Source: Periplaneta americana
Taxonomy: Eukaryota; Arthropoda; Insecta; Blattodea; Blattidae
DNA: 64,000 nucleotides
NCBI RefSeq assembly: GCF_040183065.1
Contig: NC_091126.1
Coordinates: forward strand, 145,106,204 to 145,170,203
Reading direction: 5' to 3'
The position numbers and the translations under genes were made by a program. Below, piece by piece: positions 32,470 through 43,789 of the stretch. The stretch's first letter is position 1, and every line of letters begins with the position of its first letter. The notes under the pieces are model-generated. The model was not told the origin of the DNA and did no database searches. It saw only the letters and a list, made by a program, of their open reading frames with translations.

Positions 32470-35400
32470 TGTACATAAATTCCACCTAAAATGGAATATT
32501 TACTAACATTAAAATTGTTAATAATGAAGACCTAGATACAATAACAACGTAAGTAGATTTAAGTTATTTTGAGAAATTGAAAGACAAAGTTTTAAATTTG
32601 AATAACTGAACAATGAACACTAGTGTGAGGTTAAATGTTAGGCCTACAGAGTTTGTTGTTAACAATCAGATAAAGCATTTCTGAAGTTTGTATTTGAATA
32701 TCTTGCATGATTTCAAGGATATGAATAATTAAATTTTCTTAACATACGCTGTTATTGCATGGAATGCACAAATATTATTCAAATATAAGTTTTGACTAGT
32801 TTATCAGATGAACATGAATACACTGTGATTGGAAAACAGGTTTGGATGATTCTTTGAATTAATTAACATGATTATGATTCAGTTTAACTTTTTTATTTCC
32901 CTCATGTATTGTTACAATCAGATTCAATTTCAGAACATTCTGACTCACAGCATACAGTTAAGACTCTTTCATACCACTCTACATTTTCAGGTTTCAAATA
33001 CTTTGTTAAAGAGAGTACATCAACTCTATTTTGTGATTTTACACCTGGCTTCTTTACATTATTTAATTTTAAATCATTGTAAGAGAGAAATTTAACCTCC
33101 TCATTTGTGAACGTAAATGGTTGGTAGTTGGCAGTGTATGTTTAAAACCCAGATACATTGCCATTATGATAATAAAGTTTCACATATTTCTGAATTGAAA
33201 ATGTGTAGCCTTTCGCAGTAGGTACTCTTAGGAACAATAGTTTGATTGCTGAGGCCCTCTTTTATCAAGTTGGCTGACATACATGCAAGAAAGGGTAATG
33301 GATTTTTCTGTTCACTTTCATTATGTTGATGTACTCTTCAATAGTTTCTGTTTTCAACCTGTTTCAGAAGAATGCCATATTTGCCAAAATTTCGGTCACA
33401 CTCACTGAAAGAATGCTCCTTTACAGGAAAAAAGTAGTGCTGCTGATCGATTAAAATATTTAATCGATTAACTATTTGAATTTAATCGTTTAATTGATAG
33501 ATTAATCGAGTTTTAATCGATTTGAAAAAATGTTTTAACATACTGTAATACACAATTATTTTTAAATTTAACTTGTATCCAGTGATAAGCATAAGTATTA
33601 AATGTTGTATATCTTTATATATTATATTGTTATATTACAAAACAACTATTGTAATTATTTATTAACATATTTATTATGAGGCTTATAATTTATTGTGTCA
33701 GTTTCTCCGGGAATTTTTGAGAAAACATAAATAACAAAAAATATCCCAAAATTATGAAGACTCATCTAGTTAATACTGCTTCATCCATGATTTTAAACAT
33801 ATGAGTGCATTCACATGCTCCGAATTAAGTGCCGCTCTACGTTTAGTAACAATGTTTCCTGCATCACTAAACACGAAAAAATTTTTTTCCATCAAGAACT
33901 TCTCCGCGATTGTGCAATTTAAATCCAAACGTTTCACCAAGTTTACCTCTCAAATTCTCATATAACATAATGGAGTTTATACTTTTCACAAATCACAGAA
34001 AACTGATACTTTTTTTTTCTTTATCAAACTAAACACACAACCTTCATATACAAATTCAGTACAGAAACTGCAACTGCAGTCGAAACAGAAGACTGGCCCC
34101 TATTGTAATCCATTTTACCAGATTTTAGAAAGAGAAGAAGGTAGTTAAGCTCTCACTTGCACACAGTGTAGACATGGCTATTTTATAAGGGATGAGGGGG
34201 ACGAATCCCAGAAAAGTATGTATTTCATATGCTAGGAAGATGGGCTGACAACATGGTGGAAATTTTCTTGGAAAACCATAAAACTTAATAAGGGTTTCGG
34301 ATTGTGTTTCAAATTTCAATAGGGGTAGTCCAGGTCACTTGTCCTCATATCTCCATCTCTTTCTGAAGTGTATGTGCAAAGGTTTTCCCTACACTGCCTG
34401 GTTTACAGTTAGAAAATAACAGTTAAGCAATTTCCGAGAGAGAAATATTGTCGGAATTTTAGTATGAGTTTGTATTAACAAAATAGTAATTAATATCAAC
34501 TACAACCGATTAATTTTAATCGATTCGATTATTCGATTAAGTATTTTTGATCGATTAATCTTACAACAGAAATTGATCGATTAATCGATTAAATCCCACA
34601 ACACTACAAAAAAGATGTTCAATCTCTACTTTTCAGATTGTGGACAGTCATTTGCAAAGCTTCGTTGTGATAATATTCTTGTTCTGACCACCACATGAAT
34701 CAGTTATCAGATAGCAATAAGATATTTTTCTTCTTGGGAATTTTTTCTAGTTTACGAATAATGAAATCATATATAAAAGAACACAGGCCTACAGAATTTG
34801 GATTTTTTTTGAACTCGGATTCTAAGTAGCATTAGAAAGTACTATCTGAATCGTTGTGACAGTGTACATCGAATGTATAAATCCACAACAACCTTTTGTA
34901 AAACTGAGCAGTAACATTTAATCAACTATTTACATTCAACTATTTACATGGAGTAACATTTAGACGAGACAATGGCATATTCTGTGCATAATCAAATTCC
35001 AGAACAAGTATATTGGAAATGTGATTACCTACCGTATATCAGACATAATATCTGATTTTATCTTATTATATTTCTCAACTTGCTCCTTATGGTACATATA
35101 GGCCTACTGAAATTTACACTCACTTTCTGGGTTCGCTTTCAGAGATATCTAACATGCCGCACAATAATCACAATTGTCTGTTCTTGGCTATCGAAAAGAG
35201 TACTCACTGTTTTTTCTTAAATATTTGTAATATGCACTACAACACATTTTCAATGGCTCACCTGATTTGTCATAAAAAATACTGCTTGAATGCATTGTGC
35301 AACTTCACAACATTCAATTCTGGATTTTCGAAATATTTTCGGAGTGTCTTTGCTCTGCTATAATGTGCTTCTTTATGAGGAATCGGTTTCCAATGTTCTT

Positions 35401-35540
35401 CCACAAGTTTCCACACATTTTCTGCTGTTTTACTTGGCCGATTGGTATGTTTTCCCCTACGCTCTTCTAGAACACCATCTGTAAGGAATATTGAAGTAAA
35501 ATCATTTAGTTCCTCATTTAACAATAACTGTGATAAGACA
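32470..35540 (-). pseudogene. Transposase-like ORF relic interrupted by a hAT
   Basis: Minus strand, in order: RRGKHTNRPSKTAENVWKLV and HKEAHYSRAKTLRKYFENPE (35270-35524), then IPKKKNILLLSDN followed by EQEYYHNEALQ (about 34650-34760), then KEHSFSECDRNFGKYGILLK just left of the hAT (about 33360-33430). This is the order of a multi-copy insect protein family with RGKHxNRP, SDNCGGQNKN and GHSFxECDRDF motifs; I believe it is a DDE-type transposase but do not know the superfamily. Stops and frame changes are frequent. Confidence 0.6.
33435..34606 (-). mobile_element. Nested hAT element (TCGATTAATCGA-rich ends)
   Basis: Ends TAGTGCTGCTGATCGATTAA and, reverse complemented, TAGTGTTGTGGGATTTAATC, both rich in TCGATTAA words. 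Flanks gaaaaaag (33427-33434) and caaaaaag (34607-34614) are an 8-bp duplication with one change. A hAT C-terminus is readable on the minus strand at about 33770-33900: FVFSDAGNIVTKRRAALNSE, then HVNALICLKSWMKQY. Confidence 0.85.
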
Positions 35541-36100
35541 AAATATGTAAATGATTTAAAATCACTTAGGTCTACCTATTTTCAAAGAATTCTGTACAGT
35601 CCTTAACCTCATCTCTGATATCAGGAATATGGACAGTAAAAGCGGCTTGAATAAGGAGAAAATAAAACAAAATATACTGTACCTTTTTCTGCAGTAATTA
35701 TTCACTCTCCGAAACATTATCTTCACTTCATTTCAAATTGAGAGGGAAACGTAACCTCTGCCGTGGTTTCGCTCACGTTATGCTATGTCTCTCTTCCTTT
35801 TTCTCCTCTACATCTAGATGTAGAACATTCATCTATATCTTGTTCAACATTTGAAACATCTCAATCACTACAATTAGATACAACAGATTCATAATTAATA
35901 TCACTTTTATGCACTGTTCTCACACATGTCTCACTAGTAAGCGCCATCACGCTGTAGCCGATGTATCGATTTTGTTCCGTACACATGGTAACCATTTCTG
36001 TAAGCTCCTGACCCCTAGGAGCGCCGGACTGAATTAAGAAGAGGTTTGACAGAGAGCAGAAAGTGTAAGGATTTTGAAAACGCTGCTTATGCAATAACAG

Positions 36101-38726
36101 CACAGTCTATTATAGTATATACCGTTGCTTACGGGATTATACAAGCTGGCGCATAGCACGATCGAGAGTAGGTCTCTGTGAGTCATGACAATTTCTGCCG
36201 CTAGGTTCGCCTCTCTGCCCTATGAAATGATGAATAGTACCATTACAAAGCATTGTGCATCGTGAAAATAGTTCGATTAATTGTGCATTACTGATTGAGT
36301 ACGAATATTATAAATACGCCAAGCATATTACAGTGTTATTTGAAGTTTGTTCTGCTAAGTTATATTCGAAAATTGTCTGTGTTTTGCTATGTGAAGAACT
36401 CTGTACCAACAGGTCGTATCTTTATAGGTTAAGGTAAATGTCAAAGTTCTCTCATATAACAAGCAATGCTATGTTAAAAGTGGCGAATTGCATTTTCCGA
36501 CTCTCGAATGATGTGACCCGAAATGTAAAATAATTTCATGCATTGTTTCACTTACCAAGCATTACTGATATAGGCCTAATGAAAATGTGAACGACGTGAT
36601 GTAAACATTGAAGATAATGTTGTTACTGTTTTCCCTTTCTCTTTTAGAAAATACCGACAAAAGTAATGAATTATCTTCATGCTGTACTTATTAGGTAATT
36701 AATGTGTATTTGTCTGTATTTTAGACCTGTGTATTGTTACGTAATTATCAGTGAATTAGGTTAGAGAACTTAACAAGGTTAGTATGAGATTAGGTAATGC
36801 ACCTCAAACTGTAACTAATAATGGCTGCTGCCGAAATAGGCTGAGGTGGTTATCGTGTGAAACAAATTATATCTGGAATATCTAGTTTTATTATATACGG
36901 ATACGTAAAGTTTTTTTTTTTTTTTTGTTTTAGCATGTGTTTGTAATTTTGTGAGGTTATGTCTAGCCTAATTTCTTTTTATTCTTGTATCATTACCAAT
37001 ACATTAATTTATTTTATATTCATTTCAAGTGTTACATCTATGGTGGCAACTCCACTTATGTTAGGATATGAAGTAACAGTATATATTCAACTTCATCATT
37101 TGCTAAAAATTAAAGAAAACTGTATGTGTTCGACTCATTCCATCGTCATTTCTTCTTATGTATGTGAACCACGTTCGTTCTAAAAGTGCTACAATAAATG
37201 AACATTATAGACAACGTGATGGAACAGTTTACAAGTTACTGTTAAAATGCTCAACATTTTCAAGTGGTGCTATACCCATTGTTTCAAAATGTACATACAT
37301 ATTTTTACATTTCTATAAGAGGTGTCCTAAATTATTTCAGCATATTTGTAAATTCTTCAAAATTAATTCTTCTAATTAATACCATAAAGTAATGAAATAA
37401 TATAGCCTAGGCCTATATGTGATTTTATACTACCGGTATTGATGTTGATCTTGGTAAATTAATCCAATTTCACAGTGTTGTCTTTTGTATTGTGGTTCAT
37501 AACAATTATAACAGTATGTACGTGGAAATGTTTTTAAAATAATAAATTCTAGCTCATGATTTTAAGTGGTCGTTTCAATGGGAGGTTATATTGGAAAGAT
37601 GATCCCAAATGGATAATTTACTGCAAGATACAATAACTGAATATAAGTGAGTATTCCGTTGAAAGTGAAAGTGAAAATTTCGTTTTACAAGAGCTAAGTA
37701 GGCGTACACGCACTAAAATACTACAGCGTTTACTATTACTATGCTCAATAGATTAATCAGTAGGCCTATAGAAATGTTTTCACCACTGCAAGAAAAAATC
37801 GCGCAATAATTATACTTCTCAGTTCTTGTGACGTCCGTATTTTTTTTAAAAAAAGAAGGAAAAGTTAGGCCTTCTTGCAAATGCGTAATTATGAATTCAA
37901 GGAAATTAAAGATAATGCAGTACCTTAATTAGTTGCAATATCTTATTTAATAACAATATTAATAATATTAGGTGAAAAGGGTAGGCTATAGTGCGTATAT
38001 GTAAGATGTCAAGTTAATTTATTTCCGGAAATGTTTGGTGTATGAACTGAAGTACAGAGCAGACAGTCCCTCAGTTTATATGTAATATGTTTTAATATCA
38101 AGAATGACAGCCTTTTATTGTAATATAATTGAGGAGTAGAAGTTTTCAAATTACGTCTATTGTCCATAAAATATTGTACGAAGCATTTAATAAGCAATGA
38201 TGAGTCCTTTAAATGTCCCAAATGTCAATGTCTTTTAAGTGTTCTGCTATGAATATATAGGGCAGAACAGCGCTGCGAGCGGCGGAATTGGCATTACGAG
38301 GGAACCACTTCAGACTCGTTTTTCAAGCTCTATGCGCCAGCTTGTATAATCTCGTAAGCAACGGTATATACAGTCACGAAGGTCAATACGTAGTAAATAT
38401 GCATCAATAGATAGTTGCTAACCACTAGGATCGCTGCTATCATCTCATTACAGACAATGCGAAATAGTACCTGCACAGTCTATTGTTCCTAGTACCCTCA
38501 TAAACTCAGCTTCGTGACTGTATATACTAGACCACAGTCTACTATATACAGTCACGAAGCTTGAGTTTTGAGGGTGCTAGAAACAAAAGACTGTGACGGT
38601 ACTATTTTGCACTGCCTGTAATGAGGCGATATTAGCGATCCTAGTGGTGAGCAACTATCTAATGTTTGCATATTTACTACGTATTGAGCTTCGCGACTGT
38701 ATATACTAGACTGTGTACTAGACTAT
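36101..38726. mobile_element. Dimeric MITE (inverted pair), split by a 2.2-kb element
   Basis: Two about 180-bp units in opposite orientation, joined at ctagaccacagtctactata (about 38535). Left edge cacagtcta at 36101-36121, remainder 38365-38726. Unit ends are cacagtctagtatatacagt and mirror. The flanks ataacagc (about 36094) and ataacagc (about 38728) look like a duplication. The whole dimer recurs reversed at 57327-57698. Confidence 0.82.
36122..38364. mobile_element. 2.2-kb inverted-repeat element inside the dimer
   Basis: Ends CCGTTGCTTACGGGATTATA and, reverse complemented, CCGTTGCTTACGAGATTATA. Similarity continues for about 110 bp through tgccgct...ctgccctat words. Flanked by TATATA on both sides (36116-36121 and 38365-38370). 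The interior frames (e.g. 36959-37183, 37158-37379) show no motif, so it is non-autonomous or of an unknown class. Confidence 0.75.
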
Positions 38727-38842
38727 GATAACAGCGTGGGTAGACTTACGCTGTTATTGTATCCAGGTGCTCAATTGTTAGTTTTATTTAACTCCTAAAA
38801 GTTCTAAAGCTCTCTTTTTAGCACCTAGAAATCCGTTCCCAA

Positions 38843-39645
38843 GTGATTAGGTTTTGTGTGTGTGTACGTCTTAAGGCTGGGTGCCAAGATTTATTAAGTT
38901 TCAGGCCTTCTTCCTTGTGGTTGAAGTTGTTCTGGTATTTGTGAATTACAATAGCTTCCCGAAGTAGCCAGAGAAAAAAAAAAGTGAAGTATTGCTGAAG
39001 ATGTCCGTATCCTCGAAACGGATGTCATGAACACCTTCTTGGAACACATATTTTGTCACTGCCGATTTATCTATCTGTCCAACTGACAATTTCTTCTATG
39101 TTCTCGAAGCCGGGTCTTGATACTCCGTTGTGTCACAGTCTAATATCATACAGTCACGAAGCTTGAGGTGATTTTTTGCATTTCTGACGATACAGCGCTC
39201 CAAATGGTTAGCAACTGAGAGTACTAGGAACAATAGACTGTGCCGGTATCATTTCGCATTGTCTGTGATGAGGCGATAGTAACTATCCTAATGGCTAGCA
39301 ACTAAAGTTCAACTGTCATTGGATGCATATTCCCTACGTATTGACCTTCGTGACTGTACTATGTACTAGACTGTGTCATACCAATGTACACAGTGCCACA
39401 TGAGCATGGGACTCTGCTGTATACTCCTTTGGACAGTTGTATATCCTATTTCAGTGTCACATTGCAAAAACTAGTGTGCACATTTCTAGGTTTAGAAGAA
39501 TTAGAGTAAGGCAGAACTGCAACCAATGTTACAGTAATTTACTACACAAATCTGTTGGTCAGTCATAAACTTAAAACAGAAAACATGATTTGGATGATGG
39601 TTGACAATGCTTCCGTGAACAGAGTTAACAATATGAGCGGCTGAA
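38843..39645 (-). mobile_element. Penelope-like element, GIY-YIG end
   Basis: The minus strand reads GVYSRVPCSCGTVYIGMT near 39370-39430, then, beyond a MITE (39133-39367), QRSIKTRLREHRRNCQLD, KSAVTKYVFQEGVHDIRFED and LREAIVIHKYQNNFNHKEEG followed by LKLNKSWHPAL. This is the GIY-YIG-type endonuclease domain of Penelope-like retroelements (VY.I.CSCG..YIG.T, R...H, EA.EI..H..NFN). The reverse transcriptase part is not in the window. Confidence 0.8.
39133..39367. mobile_element. Single MITE unit inside the Penelope relic
   Basis: A diverged single unit of the dimer family (cagtctaatatcatacagtc ... cgtgactgtactatgtactagactg) flanked by tgtca on both sides. It interrupts the GIY-YIG coding text between GMT and QRS. 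Confidence 0.8.
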
Positions 39646-39649
39646 ACTA

Positions 39650-39830
39650 GAGTCTAGTAAATACAGTCATGAAGCTTGAGTTGTGAGTGTGGTAGGAACA
39701 ATAGACTGTGCAGGTACTATTTCGCATTGTCTGTAATGAGGCGATAGAAACGATCCTACTGGTTAGCAACTATATCTATGGATGCATATTTACTACGTAT
39801 TGAGCTTCGTGACTGTATATACTAGACTGT
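39650..39830. mobile_element. Single MITE unit of the dimer family
   Basis: Starts agtctagtaaatacagtcat and ends cttcgtgactgtatatactagact. Same orientation and interior as the unit at 38538-38720 (cattgtctgtaatgaggcga). It sits between the Penelope relic and the LINE fragment. Confidence 0.85.
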
Positions 39831-39839
39831 GATACCACC

Positions 39840-40715
39840 TTCAGTAATGATGTCTTGTGTCTGCCTTTCATAGTTGGTCGGTTGGTTAGTATCCAATTGT
39901 TAGGGATTGGCTCACGCCATTAATCCTCCCGCTTCCCACTAGAGTCCTGGAAGGTTTCTTCTTTCCTGCTTTCCTCTGTCTAGGTGTATGCAATGCAGTA
40001 AGTGGTCCTTGTTCATTATAATTATCTTTACTGAGGCAGATGGTGCAATGGTTTGTTGTGATGATTCATATTTGTTGAGATGTTTATTGAGGCACTCATG
40101 ATCGGTTGCCAATCTGAATAAAGCTGTGAATGATTTTCTTGATTATGATATTATTCATTTTGTATAGTTTTCAATGTTACTGTAAGTAGTACCATTCATT
40201 TCAGTCTCGTTATATTGTCTTCTTAATATATGGGTATTTTGTTTTAATCCCCTTAGTCTCTTTTCTGTTGTTTTTTGTTGTGGTCTTCGTATTATTGTAG
40301 TACCTTTTTAGACAAAAGATCTGCTTGTTCATTTCTATATAGTCCGATATGAGAGGTAGCCTAAGCTATTGTATTATCAGATTATCACTGTTTTGCCTTG
40401 TGACATTAATATCTTATACATGCTTCTAATTTGTCTATAGTTTCTGTTTTCTTGTCGTATTCTTTTATTCTATATCTGATTTGAAGTCCACCAGTATCGC
40501 TGTTTTCTTTGCTATGAATGGTTGATATAGAAGATGTTTCACCGCTGTCGCAGTTGCTATCAGTTCTTTCTCAAATACTGCAGATCTTGGACTAAGTTCT
40601 AGGTATTGTGCGAATGCTTCTCTATAGATCCCTGCGCCTTCCTTTGGACAGGGCCGTCTTAGCAGCATTACAGGCCCCTGGACAAAGCAGTGCAGTGTGC
40701 CCTGCCTACACATTC
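39840..40715 (-). pseudogene. LINE fragment with RNase H domain
   Basis: The minus strand reads YLELSPRSAVFEKELIATAT, then AVKHLLYQPFIAKKTAILVD and FKSDIE (40465-40713). Further left, after stops, are IQ(stop)LRLPLISDYIEMNKQI and a CTICLSKDNYNEQGPLTALH block. E.....A......L.......I.xDFKS and the following IGxYGNEKAD-like text resemble a LINE-borne RNase H, and the Cys/His tail occurs after RNase H in I-group elements. Heavily decayed. Confidence 0.55.
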
Positions 40716-40965
40716 ACTCATAGGAGTAAATTTTGCAGAATGTTTTCCATTCATCACCTTTCAACGAATTCGCGGGTTCGGTTCGCCTTTATTTGTTTGT
40801 TGATAGAAATTACACCATACATCAATAAACAGTTATTCCAGTTTAGTACGGTTTGAAAATACTGCATTGTTACTATGGTGTTTTAGGAAGTTGACATATT
40901 AAGTTACAGACGTGATTATGATACATTTTACGTTGATGACGATGATGGTTTATGACGGCGATAAT

Positions 40966-41031
<66 letters not shown>

Positions 41032-41610
41032 TTCCACTTATATGCCCCATGAAGTTCAATTCAAGTGGGGTGCGTGACTTCTTGCCCCGCTATAGTCGTC
41101 GCAAATTTACGCACGACTTCATATCATAGGCCTTACTAGAACATTATAAAATAATGTAGACCTTACTTTGTCCTTTTCTTGTTCGTCATATTTCATACTA
41201 TAAAAATATTGAGTATTTTGATACTGGACAAAATCGCTTTCCAGATTTGCACGAATTTTCAATATTTATAATTTATAATATAGAATATATGGTTTTTGAC
41301 AGGCTTATTCCTGGGACTGTATGCTAATTTTCATCATAATAATTGAGACGAATTCTGTTCGTATTAAAATATTTATGAGTCAGTCTATTCAAAAATGACT
41401 TACGGGATATACCTATAACATATAAAAAAAAGAGCACGTGAAAGTCATCTCAAAAGGTTTTCGTCTTGATTTTCCTCGTACGTAAGAAATACTAACGCCA
41501 TCGGCCTAAATATCTGTCTTTCCGAATGCCATAGGCTTACTTTACAGAAACCATTATCTAAAGCGTTGCTTACGAGATAACACACGTAATCACGTAAGCA
41601 ACGATCTAAA
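40716..41610. other. Unassigned, with (AAT)n tract
   Basis: (AAT)n at about 40967-41030. A short inverted pair cgttgcttacgagat / cacgtaagcaacg at 41564-41604 echoes the ends of the 36122 element. No gene seen. Confidence 0.35.
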
Positions 41611-41718
41611 GCTATGGTTTGTTTACGGCGATCTTCGCCGAACGATCAACGCTGACGATTGAAATCGCCAGTGTTCATCGTCAGAGAGTGGTTTCTTTAC
41701 CGACGAATTTCGTATGTG

Positions 41719-41719
41719 G

Positions 41720-41753
<34 letters not shown>

Positions 41754-41830
41754 CAATAATAATAGTTTTGTTTTCCCTGGCAGAGTTAAAGCCATCAGGC
41801 CTTCTCTTCCGCTCAATCAGAATCAAATCA
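41719..41830 (-). mobile_element. LINE 3' hairpin and (ATT)n tail, antisense
   Basis: AAT repeats (tail) followed by ccctggcagagttaaagcca and tcaggccttctcttccgctc, the reverse complement of the hairpin at 8470-8508. The 3' UTR may extend to about 41930. Confidence 0.65.
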
Positions 41831-42662
41831 CATACAGAAAAATACATACCGGTATAAAAATATTAACTTAAAAATAAAAATAAACATAATTAAGTAAAAA
41901 TGAGATAGTAAGTTGTTTTAGCTAATATAGTTGACCATGTCTGATCAGCTGATAAGTGGATGATTATATGATACCGTTATAATATAAGTTTTGCCTTGAA
42001 AAACAAGTATGGATCTTTAAAGTAGCAAATGTTATGTTTAGAAATAGATATACAGACGGCTCTTTTAATTCATTGATATTAAGACATCTTGAAAATGATC
42101 CCACCAATTTTAAGGAATAGTTCAGACTTTCTCCCGAACAATTTCATTTTGTTTTAAGTTCAATTGAAAATGATATTGTAAAATTACTCACAAAATATAT
42201 TCACAAAGCAATAAGCCCGGCTGAAAGATAAGCAGTAACTTTAAGGTGAAAACCAGTGTATAAACACTTTATTTTTACTTTTTACAATGTTATTTTTTTT
42301 CATTTAGGAGCATTTATTTAGCAAATAATGTTACAAATAAAAAAATAATGTGAGTAGGAGGTTGTTGCACTTCTCTCCTTTGCTCGGAATTCCACTTCAC
42401 TTACTATTTCACACTCAAACTTTTGCTTCAGTAGCTAAATCTGCCGCATTGTGTGTATCCTTCAATTATGAATCATTTTACTCAATTGTATTAACAGTTC
42501 TGGTTGTTGCAAAATATAGATTTGTTACTGTTTACGTTGATTCTTTTTTTTGGCTCATGTCGAACGGGGATTTGTGTTTAGAGACATAATCAATTAATAT
42601 CTCGTCTCCATTAGTGGAGAAATTGCAGAAAGATTTCTGTTTTACCGCCATTATGGTATGTA

Positions 42663-43227
42663 CAGACGTGGACAAATTATTAGACTAAATTAGTTATATG
42701 TGCAACAAAGCTATATTTATCGGTAGAAATAATGAACAAAAATGTATTGTGCACAGATATAATGAACAGAAAATTGAGTCTTGAGGTCACTAATATTTTG
42801 TGAACATTCCCTTATTCTTTATTAACACGTTGATTTTGTCAGGGATACTGGAAACCAAAGTTTGACACTTTCTTTGAATATCAGCATCATTTAGCCAGAT
42901 ATCACACAGTGCTTAAATAGTCGATGTTTTGTTGTAAGCCTCTTTTTGTTCACTTTCTTCTTCAGTATAGATCAGAGATTTTTAATTTCGTTCGTGTCCG
43001 GTCTTCTTGCAGGCCATGGGAGAATATCTTCTGCAGTATATAATTAAGACACCAGTAGTACCAACATAACCAAAAAATATATACTTAAACATTGGAAAAA
43101 TATACCAAAGATGTAAAAAATCATATTTACAACAATATAGACTCTGTGAATTATACTGATAGTTGATATGACGAAATATATTATGTTTCTAAGAAAATGT
43201 TTTAGTCTAATAATTTGTCCACGTCTG
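42663..43227 (-). mobile_element. Internally deleted Tc1 element
   Basis: Perfect ends CAGACGTGGACAAATTATTA, continuing GACTAAA, both abutting TA (42661-42662, 43228-43229). At 565 bp it is about a third of a full Tc1. The minus strand retains the transposase C-terminus. Confidence 0.88.
42780..43030 (-). pseudogene. Tc1 transposase C-terminus
   Basis: The minus strand reads DILPWPARRPDTNEIKNL, a stop, SILKKKVNKKRLTTKHRL, and, with frame changes, SIPDKINVLIKNKGMFTKY. WPARSPDLNPIENLWSxLKxxV...IxxKGxxTxY is the standard Tc1 ending; the DLNPIE site (third catalytic residue region) is altered here to DTNEIK. Confidence 0.8.
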
Positions 43228-43476
43228 TATAATGCGTAAACCACATGTTATTAAATGATTTAGATCATCACTTACTGTAATTTTACAATTGGTTTCTCGG
43301 CGATGATCGCCAGGTTTTTGCCTCGAAGGCAAACTCCGACGATGTTCGTCGAGCCCAGCGATGTTCCTTGACGTTCATCGCCGTAAAGAAACCATGCACA
43401 TTCAAATCAACGAGACAGAATCCCAATGAAGATCGCCAGCGATGATCGTCGGCGAAGATCGCCGTAGACAAACCGT

Positions 43477-43789
43477 AGCTTAAAGTATTATGCATCCGAT
43501 TGAAGATGAACATATTAAATTTAAGTCTCAAAGAAATATACGTAAACTACTTTGGTATTAACGTAAACCTAGTCCCTTACAGTGGAGAACAAGAAGTGGC
43601 ATAAGTAACAAGCAAAAGATAAGGTAAGAATTCAAAATTTCTCACAGCACCTATTCTGGTGTAATTGAAGAGCTGGGTGAAATAAAAGCGTTAATAAAAA
43701 CAATAGATTTTGCGAAAAACTATATAGAAATTTTGAAACTGTTAGGAAAAAAAACTTCACACTTGGTAATAAGTAAACTTATTGTAAAT
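43477..43789. other. Unassigned
   Basis: AT-rich; no motif. Confidence 0.3.

Larger units (their letters stand above)
31817..38842 (-). mobile_element. 7-kb composite inverted-repeat element in the Penelope relic
   Basis: Ends TAGGGAACGGATTTCTAG and, reverse complemented, TTGGGAACGGATTTCTAG, with an 8-bp duplication (7/8). They resemble the ends of the nested hAT at 13533. Interior: a minus-strand transposase-like relic (32470-35540), a complete hAT (33435-34606), a dimeric MITE and a 2.2-kb element. Removing the guests leaves about 3.2 kb. Confidence 0.72.
41611..43476. mobile_element. Inverted-repeat element hosting a LINE tail and a Tc1
   Basis: Ends gctatggtttgtttacggcg and, reverse complemented, gctacggtttgtctacggcg. 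Both continue with runs of small hairpin words (cggcgatcttcgccg, cgatgatcgtcg), and a ggtttcttta word is mirrored about 80 bp inside each end. The duplicated target is unclear (taaag on both sides). The interior is disrupted by a LINE 3' end (41719-41830) and a Tc1 element (42663-43227). Confidence 0.65.

Noticed and set aside
35270-35524. Intact 84-codon minus frame that might be a small host gene
   Set aside because: Its RGKHTNRPSKT...HYSRAK text is one block of the decayed transposase-like ORF inside the 7-kb element, and it continues in other frames on both sides.
40640-40720. gacagggccgtcttagcagc, like the end of a DNA transposon
   Set aside because: No inverted partner or target duplication found. 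The same stretch reads as part of the minus-strand LINE RNase H frame.
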